Shown piece by piece: positions 8,749 through 16,784 of a stretch of 64,000 bases of DNA. The stretch lies in the NCBI GenBank assembly GCA_002300355.1, contig NSGV01000001.1:806001-870000 (forward strand), in the 5' to 3' direction. This stretch comes from Streptomyces sp. TLI_235 (GTDB taxonomy: Bacteria > Actinomycetota > Actinomycetes > Streptomycetales > Streptomycetaceae). Below the pieces are notes generated by a model, which worked only from the letters and a program-made list of their open reading frames with translations, did no database searches and was not told where the DNA came from. A program made the translations under genes and the position numbers. The first letter of the stretch is position 1. Each line of letters begins with the position of its first letter.

Positions 8749-9516
8749 ATGTCACGCACCAAGGTCGTCGCGATCCCCGTCCTCGGCAGGCACGCCATCA
8801 ACGCCTACCTGCTGCTGGGCCGCCAGCCGGTCCTCGTCGACGCCGGCACTCCCGGCAGCGGACCCGTGATCCGCGACGGAATCGTCCGCCACGGTGTGGA
8901 CCCCTCCGACGTCAAGCTGATCGTCATCACCCACGGGCACATCGACCACTTCGGATCCGCCGCCGAACTCCACCGCCTCACCGGCGCACCCGTCGCCGGG
9001 CATGTCGAGGACCTCCAGCCGTTCCGCACCGGACGGGTTCGCGAACCGTACCTGCCGACCGGCCCGATGGGCCGCCTGATGGACCGGAACCCGAAACTCC
9101 ACGCCACCGCGGAACCCTTCGAGCCCGACATCCCGGTCCGCGGCGAGACGAGCCTGCACGACTTCGGCGTCAACGCGCGCATCATGCCCACCCCCGGCCA
9201 CACCGCCGGCTCGATCTCCGTCCTCACCGGCGACGGCGACCTGGTGGCCGGCGACCTGGTCGCCAACTCCTTCATGGGCCTCATCCCCGGCCGCCCCGCC
9301 AACCCGCCCTTCCACGACGACCCGCAGCGCAACCTGGCCAGCCTGCGCGAGATGCTCGCCCTCGACCCGGCCAGGCTGCACGTCGGGCACGGCGTCCCCC
9401 TGGCGCCCGGGCGCGTCCGCGCCTGGGCGGCGGCCGAGCAGCGGCGGCTCGACACGTTGGCGGCGGCCGGCCGTCTCCGCGTACGGGGACAGGACCCGGA
9501 CCCGCACCGGTGCTGA
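8749..9516 (+). CDS. MBL-fold metallo-hydrolase
   Basis: 255 residues from ATG, with ACGGAG a few nt upstream. The metallo-beta-lactamase signature THGHIDHFG supplies the HxHxDH metal ligands. A later His lies in PTPGHTAGS, and a bridging Asp in VAGDLVAN. The family includes glyoxalase II-like, lactonase and other hydrolases; nothing seen fixes the substrate. It follows the GlxA-type regulator and is probably controlled by it (inference). It converges with the SRPBCC gene 34 nt away. Confidence 0.85.
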   Translation: MSRTKVVAIPVLGRHAINAYLLLGRQPVLVDAGTPGSGPVIRDGIVRHGVDPSDVKLIVITHGHIDHFGSAAELHRLTGAPVAGHVEDLQPFRTGRVREPYLPTGPMGRLMDRNPKLHATAEPFEPDIPVRGETSLHDFGVNARIMPTPGHTAGSISVLTGDGDLVAGDLVANSFMGLIPGRPANPPFHDDPQRNLASLREMLALDPARLHVGHGVPLAPGRVRAWAAAEQRRLDTLAAAGRLRVRGQDPDPHRC

Positions 9517-9550
9517 CCGCCGCGACCGGACTCGCGCCAGGTGAGGTGAC

Positions 9551-10000
9551 TCAGGCGGGCCGCTCCAGGAGCGCCTTGAGGCGGGCCAGGTCCTTGCTCT
9601 GGGCGCGGCGCATCGCGGCTGACATCGCGGGGGCTGCGAGCGAGGCGAAGCCGCTGGGCTCGCCGCGGTTGCGCAGGGTCATACGGGTGTGGGCAGTGTC
9701 CTCGCCGTACGGCTCCCAGGTGTAGGTGGTCTCCATGGGGAAGGGGCCCTGGCTCGTCCGCATGACCAGCCGTCGGCCGGGTTCGTAAACGGTGACCTCG
9801 TAGGTGTAGGCGAGGCGCCGGCCGAGGAACCGGGCGGTGAACGCGATGCGGGAGCCTGCCGCGACGGGCGGCGGGGTCTGCCAGGTGACGGAGTCGATGT
9901 TCTCGTACCACTCCGGCACCTGCGACGGGTCGGCCGCGTAGGCGGCGACCCGCTCGCACGGTGCGGCGATCACGGTCTCGGTCAGGACGTCGACCTTCAT
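9551..10000 (-). CDS. SRPBCC-family protein
   Basis: 149 residues. The pattern fits the START/Bet v 1-like SRPBCC fold: an initial strand (VDVLTETVIAAPCERVAAYA), helix, PEWYENI turn, long antiparallel strands (YTYEVTVYEPGRRLVMRTSQ) and a long C-terminal helix. These proteins bind hydrophobic ligands in a central cavity. No enzymatic motif is visible. The start codon is preceded by a GAGG ribosome binding site that lies in a 7-bp hairpin. Confidence 0.8.
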   Translation of the reverse strand: MKVDVLTETVIAAPCERVAAYAADPSQVPEWYENIDSVTWQTPPPVAAGSRIAFTARFLGRRLAYTYEVTVYEPGRRLVMRTSQGPFPMETTYTWEPYGEDTAHTRMTLRNRGEPSGFASLAAPAMSAAMRRAQSKDLARLKALLERPA

Positions 10001-10005
10001 CGGGG

Positions 10006-10027
10006 GCCTCAGACACTCTGCTGAGGC
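10006..10027 (-). promoter_or_regulatory. hairpin covering the SRPBCC ribosome binding site
   Basis: Inverted repeat GCCTCAG / CTGAGGC, 7 bp perfect with an 8-nt loop, directly upstream of the ATG at 10000. On the transcribed strand the 3' arm carries the GAGG ribosome binding site, so the hairpin could mask it. It could equally be a protein operator. Confidence 0.4.
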
Positions 10028-10394
10028 TGGTACACAGCGGACTCCCGTCCCCGGAGGCCTGCGCTGCGCACGGAGAGGGCCGGCAGCACTACATCGACCG
10101 CTCGCGCTCCGCGCCGAGGGCGGCGACCCCGGCCCGGACGCCTGGATGCAGCAACCGGCGCAGTGACCCTCCGGGTGCGGCGCGCCGTCAGCCGCCGAGG
10201 GCGTGGGCGCAGCATCCTGGCGCGAGCTCGCCGCCGAGCGCGCAACGGATGCGGGCGGCGGGCTCGTTGAGACCGACGATCAGGCGATCGGCCGTGCTTC
10301 GCCGCCGCTCCACACCCGGATCACCGGGACTGATTCCGGCCGGGCAGGGCCCTGCCGCGCGGACCCCGCCCGTTCCGAAGGACTGTCAGGCCGG
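10028..10394. other. intergenic region, no gene seen
   Basis: About 370 nt between the SRPBCC leader and the stop of the GH25 gene, both on the minus strand. It should hold the SRPBCC promoter. No convincing gene or repeat is seen. Confidence 0.4.
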
Positions 10395-11933
10395 CTACCG
10401 CAGAACGGACTCGACCATGACGCCGCAGGGCGTCGAGTCGGCGGTGTCGCCGTCCGCGAGCGGCTTGCGCACCACGGACAACTTCGACTCGCCCTCCCAG
10501 GGGTCGATCCGCACCGCGTCCGCCGAGTTGTCGACGACCACCGAGTCCAGGACCCGCCAGCCGCGGTCGGGCTTGAACAGCGCCACCCGCAGGTTGACCT
10601 TTCCGAAATCGCTCGCCAGCGACAGCCACACCCGGCCGACCGGGATGTCGGGGTCTCCGACCCACACGCGGGGAACCGGTACCACGGTCGCCTCGCCGAA
10701 TCCGGTCTTGAGGGGTACCACTGCGACGCCCATGGCGTCCTCCTTCTGTCGAAGCGAGCCGGTGGGAACCGGCCGCGTGGGGGTGGAGTAGCCGTTCCAG
10801 CGCCAGAGCGGCATCTCCCTACCGCCGCGCGGGTCACGCGGGTCGGCCGTCGGCGGGCACACGCCGTCGGGGAACCGGGGCGCGAAGTACCCGACGACAT
10901 AGGGGTCGCTCCTGCGGAACGTGTGGGACCAGACGCCGTTGCCCTGCCCGTTCTGCCCCGGAGGAAGGCTGTTCCCGCCCTTCGTGTAGACGTTCTGCGC
11001 GTCGAAGCCGACGACGATCTCGGTGTGCTCCCCGTTGCCGAGGTTCACCCAGGCACCCACGGACGGGTACAGGGACCAGTAGCCCTTCGACCGGGCCCAG
11101 TCGGTGAAGTCCTGCACGTTGTCGGTCTTCTTCACGATGGAGGCGAGGCCGACGTCGTGGTACATGTCCCATTCGAAGATCACGCACCAGGCAACGCCGT
11201 TCTCGCCGAACTCCTCACCGAACGGGGTGAGGTTGTTCCAGCCGCCGTTGCTGTTCCAACCCTCGTAGATCTTCTCCTCGATGCTCATCACGTGGTCCGT
11301 CAGCCGGACCCAGTCGGGCACACCGGCGGGCGTCGGCGTCACCGGGCCGACCGCGCCGTCCGCAGCCGGCTGCCCGGCCCACGCCTTCAGCTCGTCGAGC
11401 GAGGCGAACCTGCCCACGCTCTGGTCCAGCGGCTTGTCGGTGTACTGGTGGAACAGCCACGGGTGCTGGATGGGCGGCTGCCCCGCGGGGTGGCTGTAGT
11501 CGGCGATCCACAGGCCGTCGGCACAGTTGCCGTTCTGATCGACGTTCAGCCAGTTGCTGGTGTCGGTGTACAGGATGACCTCGTGGCCGTGCGCCGCCCC
11601 CTTCACGTACGCGAGCCAGGCGTCCTTGTAGGCGCGGGCCTTCTGGTTCGTGACGTGCTGCCCGTACCACTCCCAGTCAAGAATGAGGATCTCGCCGCCG
11701 AGCAGGCGCGTCTGGCTCAGGAAGTGCTTGGCCTGCGCCACGGGGTCGCCGGCGATGTTCGGGTAGTGGTAGAAGCCGAGGGCGATGCCGGCCGTACGTG
11801 CGGTCTGCGCCTGGCCGGCCATTCTCGGATTGGTGTACGAGGTCCCTTCGGTGGCCTTGACGAAGAGGAACTGCTGGCCGGACACGTTGGGGTGCTCGGG
11901 CTGGTACACCGACACGTCATATCCGTGGATCAT
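10395..11933 (-). CDS. GH25 muramidase - CHAP-like lysin with extra C-terminal domain
   Basis: 512 residues from ATG with GGAAAGGA upstream. Residues 1-200 form a glycoside hydrolase 25 (lysozyme) domain: YDVSVYQ at the start, FLFVKATEGTSY, GFYHYP, and ILDWEWYG with the acidic active-site pair. About residues 215-350 look like a CHAP amidase/endopeptidase domain (GVAWCVIFEWDMY with the Cys, NGEHTEIVVGF with the His, then KGGNS). The last 112 residues are a separate domain I do not recognise. There is no signal peptide, so release would need lysis or a dedicated route, as for phage endolysins, yet no phage genes are nearby. An in-frame internal start precedes the last domain. Confidence 0.8.
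   Translation of the reverse strand: MIHGYDVSVYQPEHPNVSGQQFLFVKATEGTSYTNPRMAGQAQTARTAGIALGFYHYPNIAGDPVAQAKHFLSQTRLLGGEILILDWEWYGQHVTNQKARAYKDAWLAYVKGAAHGHEVILYTDTSNWLNVDQNGNCADGLWIADYSHPAGQPPIQHPWLFHQYTDKPLDQSVGRFASLDELKAWAGQPAADGAVGPVTPTPAGVPDWVRLTDHVMSIEEKIYEGWNSNGGWNNLTPFGEEFGENGVAWCVIFEWDMYHDVGLASIVKKTDNVQDFTDWARSKGYWSLYPSVGAWVNLGNGEHTEIVVGFDAQNVYTKGGNSLPPGQNGQGNGVWSHTFRRSDPYVVGYFAPRFPDGVCPPTADPRDPRGGREMPLWRWNGYSTPTRPVPTGSLRQKEDAMGVAVVPLKTGFGEATVVPVPRVWVGDPDIPVGRVWLSLASDFGKVNLRVALFKPDRGWRVLDSVVVDNSADAVRIDPWEGESKLSVVRKPLADGDTADSTPCGVMVESVLR
10731..10747 (-). promoter_or_regulatory. internal ribosome binding site and in-frame ATG
   Basis: On the minus strand AGAAGGAGGA is followed after 4 nt by an ATG at 10733, in frame within the GH25-CHAP gene. 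Translation from it would give a free 112-residue C-terminal domain (MGVAVVPLKTGFGEATV...). The match to the anti-SD sequence is better than that at the main start. Confidence 0.55.
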
Positions 11934-12305
11934 GCGCTAGTCCTTTCCGGCGCGTCCCCAGGATGCGTCTTCGGGTGCCGCGGACGACTGGGCGTGGCTG
12001 TCCGACGAGCGGACTCGGGGGACCGCCCGGTCAGCCGTGCGGAACGGTGCGGGCCGCCGGACCGGGACGTACTCCCAGCGCAGTTGCACCGTACGTTCAC
12101 CATCTCACCGGCGCGCAGGCCCCTCAACTCGGCCTTGGATCGATTACGCAGCGTCCTGATTACTTGATCCGTCGACAGTTTCCCGCAGGTGATTCGGGGA
12201 TGTGATCGGCGGTCTTGTCCAGGTGCCGGGAAAGGCCCGACCGGATGCGACGCAGTCGAGGCGCACGTCGACCACGGGACACCAATGGCCGACCCGGTGG
12301 CGCCG
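11934..12305. other. intergenic region, no gene seen
   Basis: About 370 nt between the lysin-like gene start and the end of the Ser/Thr kinase coding sequence, both on the minus strand. The kinase frame remains open into this region only because of a frameshift, and the added residues are Arg/Pro-rich and unlike protein sequence. The lysin promoter is expected here. Confidence 0.4.
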
Positions 12306-14094
12306 TCAGCCCGACGGGGGCACGAACCACTGCTGCGAGCGGTTGCCCGGCGTGCAGGTCTGCATGGTGGCGGCGCTGCCCGTGCCGTTGTCGGTCAGGC
12401 AGGTCGAGCTGCTGTAGTCCTTGAGGTAGACGGCGCCCTGGGTGGGGGCACTGCTCACCGTCCAGCGGTACGTGACGCTGAAGCCCGAGGAGAGTTCGGC
12501 GTTGTTGCCGTTCTGGACGAGTTGCGGCTTGCTCATGTTGCAGGGGTAGAGGCTGTACCAGCCGCCGGGGTCGGGGGCCGAGCGCATCCAGCCGTAGGAC
12601 GTGTCGCGGCCCACCACCGCGCTCGTCCCGCCGGCCAGGCCCGAGGCGGCGAGGCCCAGCCGCTGGCCGCTGCCGACCCCGGTGATGTCGCCCCAGCCGG
12701 TGCCGCCGCAGCCCTGGGGGCCGGCCCGGTCTGCGCGGGGGTGGTCGCGGGTGCCGTGGTGGCCGGGGTGCCGGCCGGCGGCCGGGCGGCTCCCCCGGTG
12801 TTGGTGGCGCCCCCGCCGTGCCGGTGCCCGCGCCGGCACCGCCCGCGGCACCACCACCGGCGGCGCCCGCACCGCTCTGGTCGGACACCGGGTTGCCGGG
12901 CTGCTGTCCCGGTACGGCCTGCGGGCTGGTCGCGCCGCCAGGCGGGGGCGACGCCGCGCCGGTGCCGCCGGTACCGCTCGCCGCGGCCGACGCCGCGCCC
13001 GGGCTGAACGGCGCCGCGACCGAGGGCTGCGGCCCGGCGCCCTGCGCGCGGGACTGCCACGGCGCCTGCTCGATCAGGACCACACTGCCGACCCCGGCCG
13101 AGATCACCACCGGGATGATGATCGGGACGATCAGTCGGCTGCGCCGGTGCTGTGCGGGCTCGGTGGGAGCGGTGCGGGGGGTCTCGGCCTGTGGCGCCTC
13201 CCGCGGGACGGGCTCGGGCACGGTGGCGAACACGGTGGGTTCGCGGACCGGCTGCCCGGCGCCCGGCCGGGCGGCGGCCGCGCGGGCGGCGGCGGCCATC
13301 GCGCCGGCGTCGGGGAAGCGCTGTGCCGGGTCCTTGGCGAGGGCGGTCGCGACGAAGTCGCGGACGGCCCGCGGGATTTCGTCGGACAGCCGGGGCGGGG
13401 GCTGCTGGATGTGCTTGAGCACGATCTCCAGGACCGTCTCTCCGGTGAACGGCAGCCGGCCGGTGAGCAGTTCGAAGCAGACCACGCCGATCGAGTACAG
13501 GTCGCAGAGCGGGGTGGTGGACTTGCCGTCGGCCTGCTCGGGGGCGATGTAGAGGGCGGTGCCGAGCACCGAGTTGGTGGTGGTGATCTTCGTCCCGGCC
13601 ATCGCGTGGGCGATGCCGAAGTCGGTCACCGTCACGCCGCCGTCGCTGCGCACCATCAGGTTGGACGGCTTCAGGTCGCGGTGCACGATGTCCTGCTGGT
13701 GCGCGGCGTGCAGCGCGCCCAGCGCGTCGGCCAGGAGGCCGAGCGCCCGCGCGGGCACCATCGGCCCCTCGTCCGCCAGGACGGAGTTCAGCGGTCTCCC
13801 GTCGATGAACTCCATGACGATGTAGGCGATCTGCTCGTCCGCGTCGTCGGCCGGCTCGGCGTAGTCGTGCACGTGCACGATGCCCGGGTGCCGGAGGGTG
13901 GCGGGGAGTCGCGCCTCGCGCCTGAACCGCTCGGTGAAACTGCGGTCCGCCAGCAGCGCCGGCTGCATGATCTTGACGGCGACCTGCTGCTTCAGCACAC
14001 CGTCGTCGGCGCGCCAGACCTCGCCCATACCGCCGCTTCCGACCCGTTCGGTGAGCGTGTAGCGCCCGCCGAGCACGGTCCCCCGACCCCACAT
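12306..14094 (-). CDS. PknB-like Ser/Thr kinase with extracellular lectin-like domain, frameshifted
   Basis: The start is ATG 14094 with GAGGGGG upstream. The kinase domain (about residues 10-275) is complete: GSGGMGEVW loop, VAVK lysine (K41), HRDLKPSN catalytic loop, DFG, and APE. A hydrophobic segment (LIVPIIIPVVISAGVGSVVLI) is followed by a Gly/Pro/Ala-rich linker. The outer domain (WGDITGVGSG..., WYSLYPCNM, then CTPGNRSQQWFVPPSG at the end) reads in another frame and resembles a ricin-type carbohydrate-binding module. Adding one base to the C5 run at 12810-12814 and one to the G5 run at 12716-12720 restores a continuous protein with a plausible Thr/Pro linker. These may be sequence errors. 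A sensor kinase for cell-wall sugars is the likely role. Confidence 0.75.
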
Positions 14095-14236
14095 GCCGGC
14101 CCCCTCGTCATGACCTGTCGCCGACAGGCCGTCAATTCGCGCTGGGTCCGCCAGATGACGAACCATCCGATTCGATCTCGGACGTACCGGCTGTGTCACG
14201 GCCCCCGTCGGCGACCACGGCGGGGCGAGGCCCAGG

Positions 14237-14914
14237 TCAGCGGCGGGCGGTACGGCGGGCGGGCGGCGCGATCCGGACCCGCTCGGTCTCGGGTGCCTTG
14301 TCGATGTCGTCGAGCTGCGCGGTGACGGTGCTGCGCAGTTCGTCGAAGTCCTCGAAGCAGTGGTCCTGGAAGAGCGTGTAACCCGTCCACATCAGGTTCG
14401 CGCAGACACGGGCCGGCACCCGGCCGGTCTGGGCGCCCATGCCGACCAGGGCCACCGAGGTGATGCTGCCCGGCGCCTGCGCGTTCTGCCGGTGGATCGC
14501 CTGGAAGGCGGCGGCGCAGGCCAGGGCGACGTTCAGGGTCTCGCTGACGTTCTGCGAGGACGCCTCCATGGTGGGTGCCGAGATCAGGAACTTCGGGTTG
14601 ACCGCACCGGACGGCACGCAGACGGCGCTGCCCACCGGGAGCCGTCCCGCGAAGCCGCTGCGGATCGCCCGCTGGACACGCAGCTGGATGCCCGCGCCGA
14701 GGTGCCGCTTGATGACGGCGTCGACGCCGCCGTCCATCCGGCCGCGGGAGTTGGTGGGGCTGACCCAGGCGTCGACCCGCTCGTCGAGGATGGAGCCCTT
14801 GCGGATCTCGACCCCGGGGGTGTCGGCGAAGGCGGCCCGCCAGGACTCCACCACCGTGGAGTTGACGTCGGTCAGTACGACCTTCAGCGGCGCCTGCTCG
14901 CGGTTCTCGGTCAT
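14237..14914 (-). CDS. macrodomain protein, probable ADP-ribose hydrolase or antitoxin
   Basis: 225 residues from ATG with GGGGAG upstream. The macrodomain pattern is seen: KVVLTDVN strand, IRKGSILDERVDAWVSPTNS, the GRMDGGVDAVIKRHLG loop, and the VALVGMGAQTGRVPA region. Macrodomains bind ADP-ribose, and some remove it from proteins or DNA (for example DarG against DarT). This gene is divergently transcribed, with 193 nt between starts, from a gene carrying an ADP-ribosyltransferase domain. A matched modifying/de-modifying pair is therefore the best reading. Kinase downstream on the same strand is 142 nt away. Confidence 0.8.
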   Translation of the reverse strand: MTENREQAPLKVVLTDVNSTVVESWRAAFADTPGVEIRKGSILDERVDAWVSPTNSRGRMDGGVDAVIKRHLGAGIQLRVQRAIRSGFAGRLPVGSAVCVPSGAVNPKFLISAPTMEASSQNVSETLNVALACAAAFQAIHRQNAQAPGSITSVALVGMGAQTGRVPARVCANLMWTGYTLFQDHCFEDFDELRSTVTAQLDDIDKAPETERVRIAPPARRTARR

Positions 14915-15107
14915 GGTCCACTCCCCTGCGACAACGGATCTTCTGTCACTCCCCACGCTAGGGCGTTGCACTGACAGGGCGGCCGGTGCGAACGGCCGGC
15001 CGGCCGTTGTCACTCGCGGCCGATAGGACTGTGGTTGCCGTCGGCGGACCGACGGCCCTCCATGCCGTGCCGTCGGCACGCTTCGACCGTCCCGGAGTAC
15101 CTCCACC

Positions 15108-16748
15108 ATGAGCGACGCCACCACCAATGCCGACGCCAACGCCGACGCCGGTGCCCAGCCCGACCCGAACGACCCGCTGGCCCTCGCGGAGCTCTTCCAG
15201 GGCGGCGGCGAGCCGTGGCTCCCGCTGCTGAAGCCGGTCATCGAGGCGCGGCCGGACGCGGCGGCGTTCATCGGCCCGGGCCGCGCCCCGGAGGTCGTGC
15301 CCGTCCGTGAACTGACCTTCCAGGCGCTGAAGCCGCACGCGCCGCACAAGTGGAAGGTCGTCGTCTTCGGTCAGAACCCGTACCCGCGGCCGGAGAGCGC
15401 CACCGGCATCGCCATGTTCGACAACACCTTCCACGACTGGAAGGACAGCCAGTTCGGCCGGGTGGTCAGCATCCGCTGCATCATCAAGGCGGCGGCGATG
15501 TGGAAGTACGGGATCGTCAAGAAGACGCCGATCGCCGACGTCCGGGCGCTGCTGAAGAAGCAGGACACCGTCCAGCCGCCCGAGTGGTTCCAGGCGATGC
15601 TGACGCAGGGCGTGCTGCTGCTGAACGCGGCGCTCACCGCGGACAGCGACGGGGCGACGGGCACCGACCGGCACACCGCGTTCTGGCGGCCGGTCGCCGA
15701 GCGGATCGTCGAGGAGATCCTCAAGGCCAAGCAGGACGCCGCCGAGGAGGACCGCGGTGTGGTCTTCGCCTGGTGGGGGGCGCACGCGCGGAGCCTGAAG
15801 AAGGTCGTCCTGCAGCTGCAGAAGAAGTACCCGGGCGTCGAGGTCCGGCACATCGACCACGCCAATCCCGCGGCGCAGGGCGACATCTTCTGCGACGGCG
15901 ACCACTTCGGGACGGTGAACGCGGCCCTCGCCTCGCTGGGTCACGACGGGATCGACTGGCTGCCGAGCACGGGGTGGAACACCCTTGCGGGTGAGGCCGG
16001 CGGGGCGGACGGCGACACCGCCGAGCGGATGGGCGCGTTCATCGCCTCCACCATGGAGCTGCACCAGCTGTATCTGGAGCGGCTCGCGAGCGTCAAGGAC
16101 GAGGGCCTCGAACTCCCGGCGATCACCGGCGTGTTCGACACCCCGCTGTTGGGCTTCAGGGACGCGGTCGGCCCCGTCGCGCAGCTGCTGCGGGGCCTGG
16201 ACCGGCACGTCGACCGGTCGCACGACTTCGGCAAGCGGCGGGCGGACGAGGCGGCCGACGGCCTGTCCGCCGACGCGATCGCCGCCCTCCACCTCTACAC
16301 CTGCGAGTCCGCGTTCTACCGGGAGATCAACGCCGTGCTGCGCTCCCCGGACCGGTCCCGGCTCGTCCCCTATCTTCCGTACCTGCGACTGCTGTTCGCG
16401 GCCGTCTCGCAGCTCCCCGTCCGTACCGCGCCGCTGTGGCGCGGTGTCTCGCTGGACCTGCGCTCGCAGTATCCGCTGGGGCGGACGGTGACCTGGTGGG
16501 GTGTCTCCTCCTGCACGTCCGAGCCGGGCGTGGCGCGGGCCTTCATGGGTAGCCGCGGCCGGCGGACGCTCTTCGAGGTGGTCCCCGCCCGGGCCGTGGG
16601 CATCCGCGACTTCTCCGCGTTCACCGGCGAGGAGGAGTTCATCCTGCTGCCGGGCACGCAGCTGGAGGTGACGGACGTGAAGTCCGAGCGCGGCGGCCTG
16701 TGCACCGTCACCCTGACGGAGGTGGTCGAGCAGACCGTGGTGTCCTGA
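15108..16748 (+). CDS. uracil-DNA glycosylase-fold / ADP-ribosyltransferase fusion
   Basis: 546 residues from ATG with GGAG 10 nt upstream. Residues about 25-295 align with family 1 uracil-DNA glycosylase along its whole length: VVVFGQNPYP (88-93, for GQDPYH), QGVLLLNAALT (167-177), VVFAWWGAHA (218-227), HANPAAQ (251-257, for HPSPLSA), and IDWLP near 282. The catalytic Asp is Asn90 and the His of PYH is Pro93; His251 is kept. Residues about 300-546 are an ADP-ribosyltransferase of the R-S-E class: LWRGVSL (R445), WWGVSSCTS, and EEEFILLPG (E508-x-E510), which is typical of arginine-directed enzymes. A divergent macrodomain gene is adjacent. The likely role is NAD-dependent modification of a target brought in by the DNA-repair fold (inference). 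Confidence 0.8.
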   Translation: MSDATTNADANADAGAQPDPNDPLALAELFQGGGEPWLPLLKPVIEARPDAAAFIGPGRAPEVVPVRELTFQALKPHAPHKWKVVVFGQNPYPRPESATGIAMFDNTFHDWKDSQFGRVVSIRCIIKAAAMWKYGIVKKTPIADVRALLKKQDTVQPPEWFQAMLTQGVLLLNAALTADSDGATGTDRHTAFWRPVAERIVEEILKAKQDAAEEDRGVVFAWWGAHARSLKKVVLQLQKKYPGVEVRHIDHANPAAQGDIFCDGDHFGTVNAALASLGHDGIDWLPSTGWNTLAGEAGGADGDTAERMGAFIASTMELHQLYLERLASVKDEGLELPAITGVFDTPLLGFRDAVGPVAQLLRGLDRHVDRSHDFGKRRADEAADGLSADAIAALHLYTCESAFYREINAVLRSPDRSRLVPYLPYLRLLFAAVSQLPVRTAPLWRGVSLDLRSQYPLGRTVTWWGVSSCTSEPGVARAFMGSRGRRTLFEVVPARAVGIRDFSAFTGEEEFILLPGTQLEVTDVKSERGGLCTVTLTEVVEQTVVS

Positions 16749-16774
16749 GCGGGCACCGGTCGGCCGGTGCCCGC
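16749..16774. terminator. bidirectional terminator hairpin
   Basis: Perfect 11-bp stem GCGGGCACCGG / CCGGTGCCCGC with a TCGG loop, placed directly after the UDG-ART stop and before the stop of the convergent solute-binding lipoprotein gene. Confidence 0.75.
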
Positions 16775-16784
16775 CCGGGGCGGG

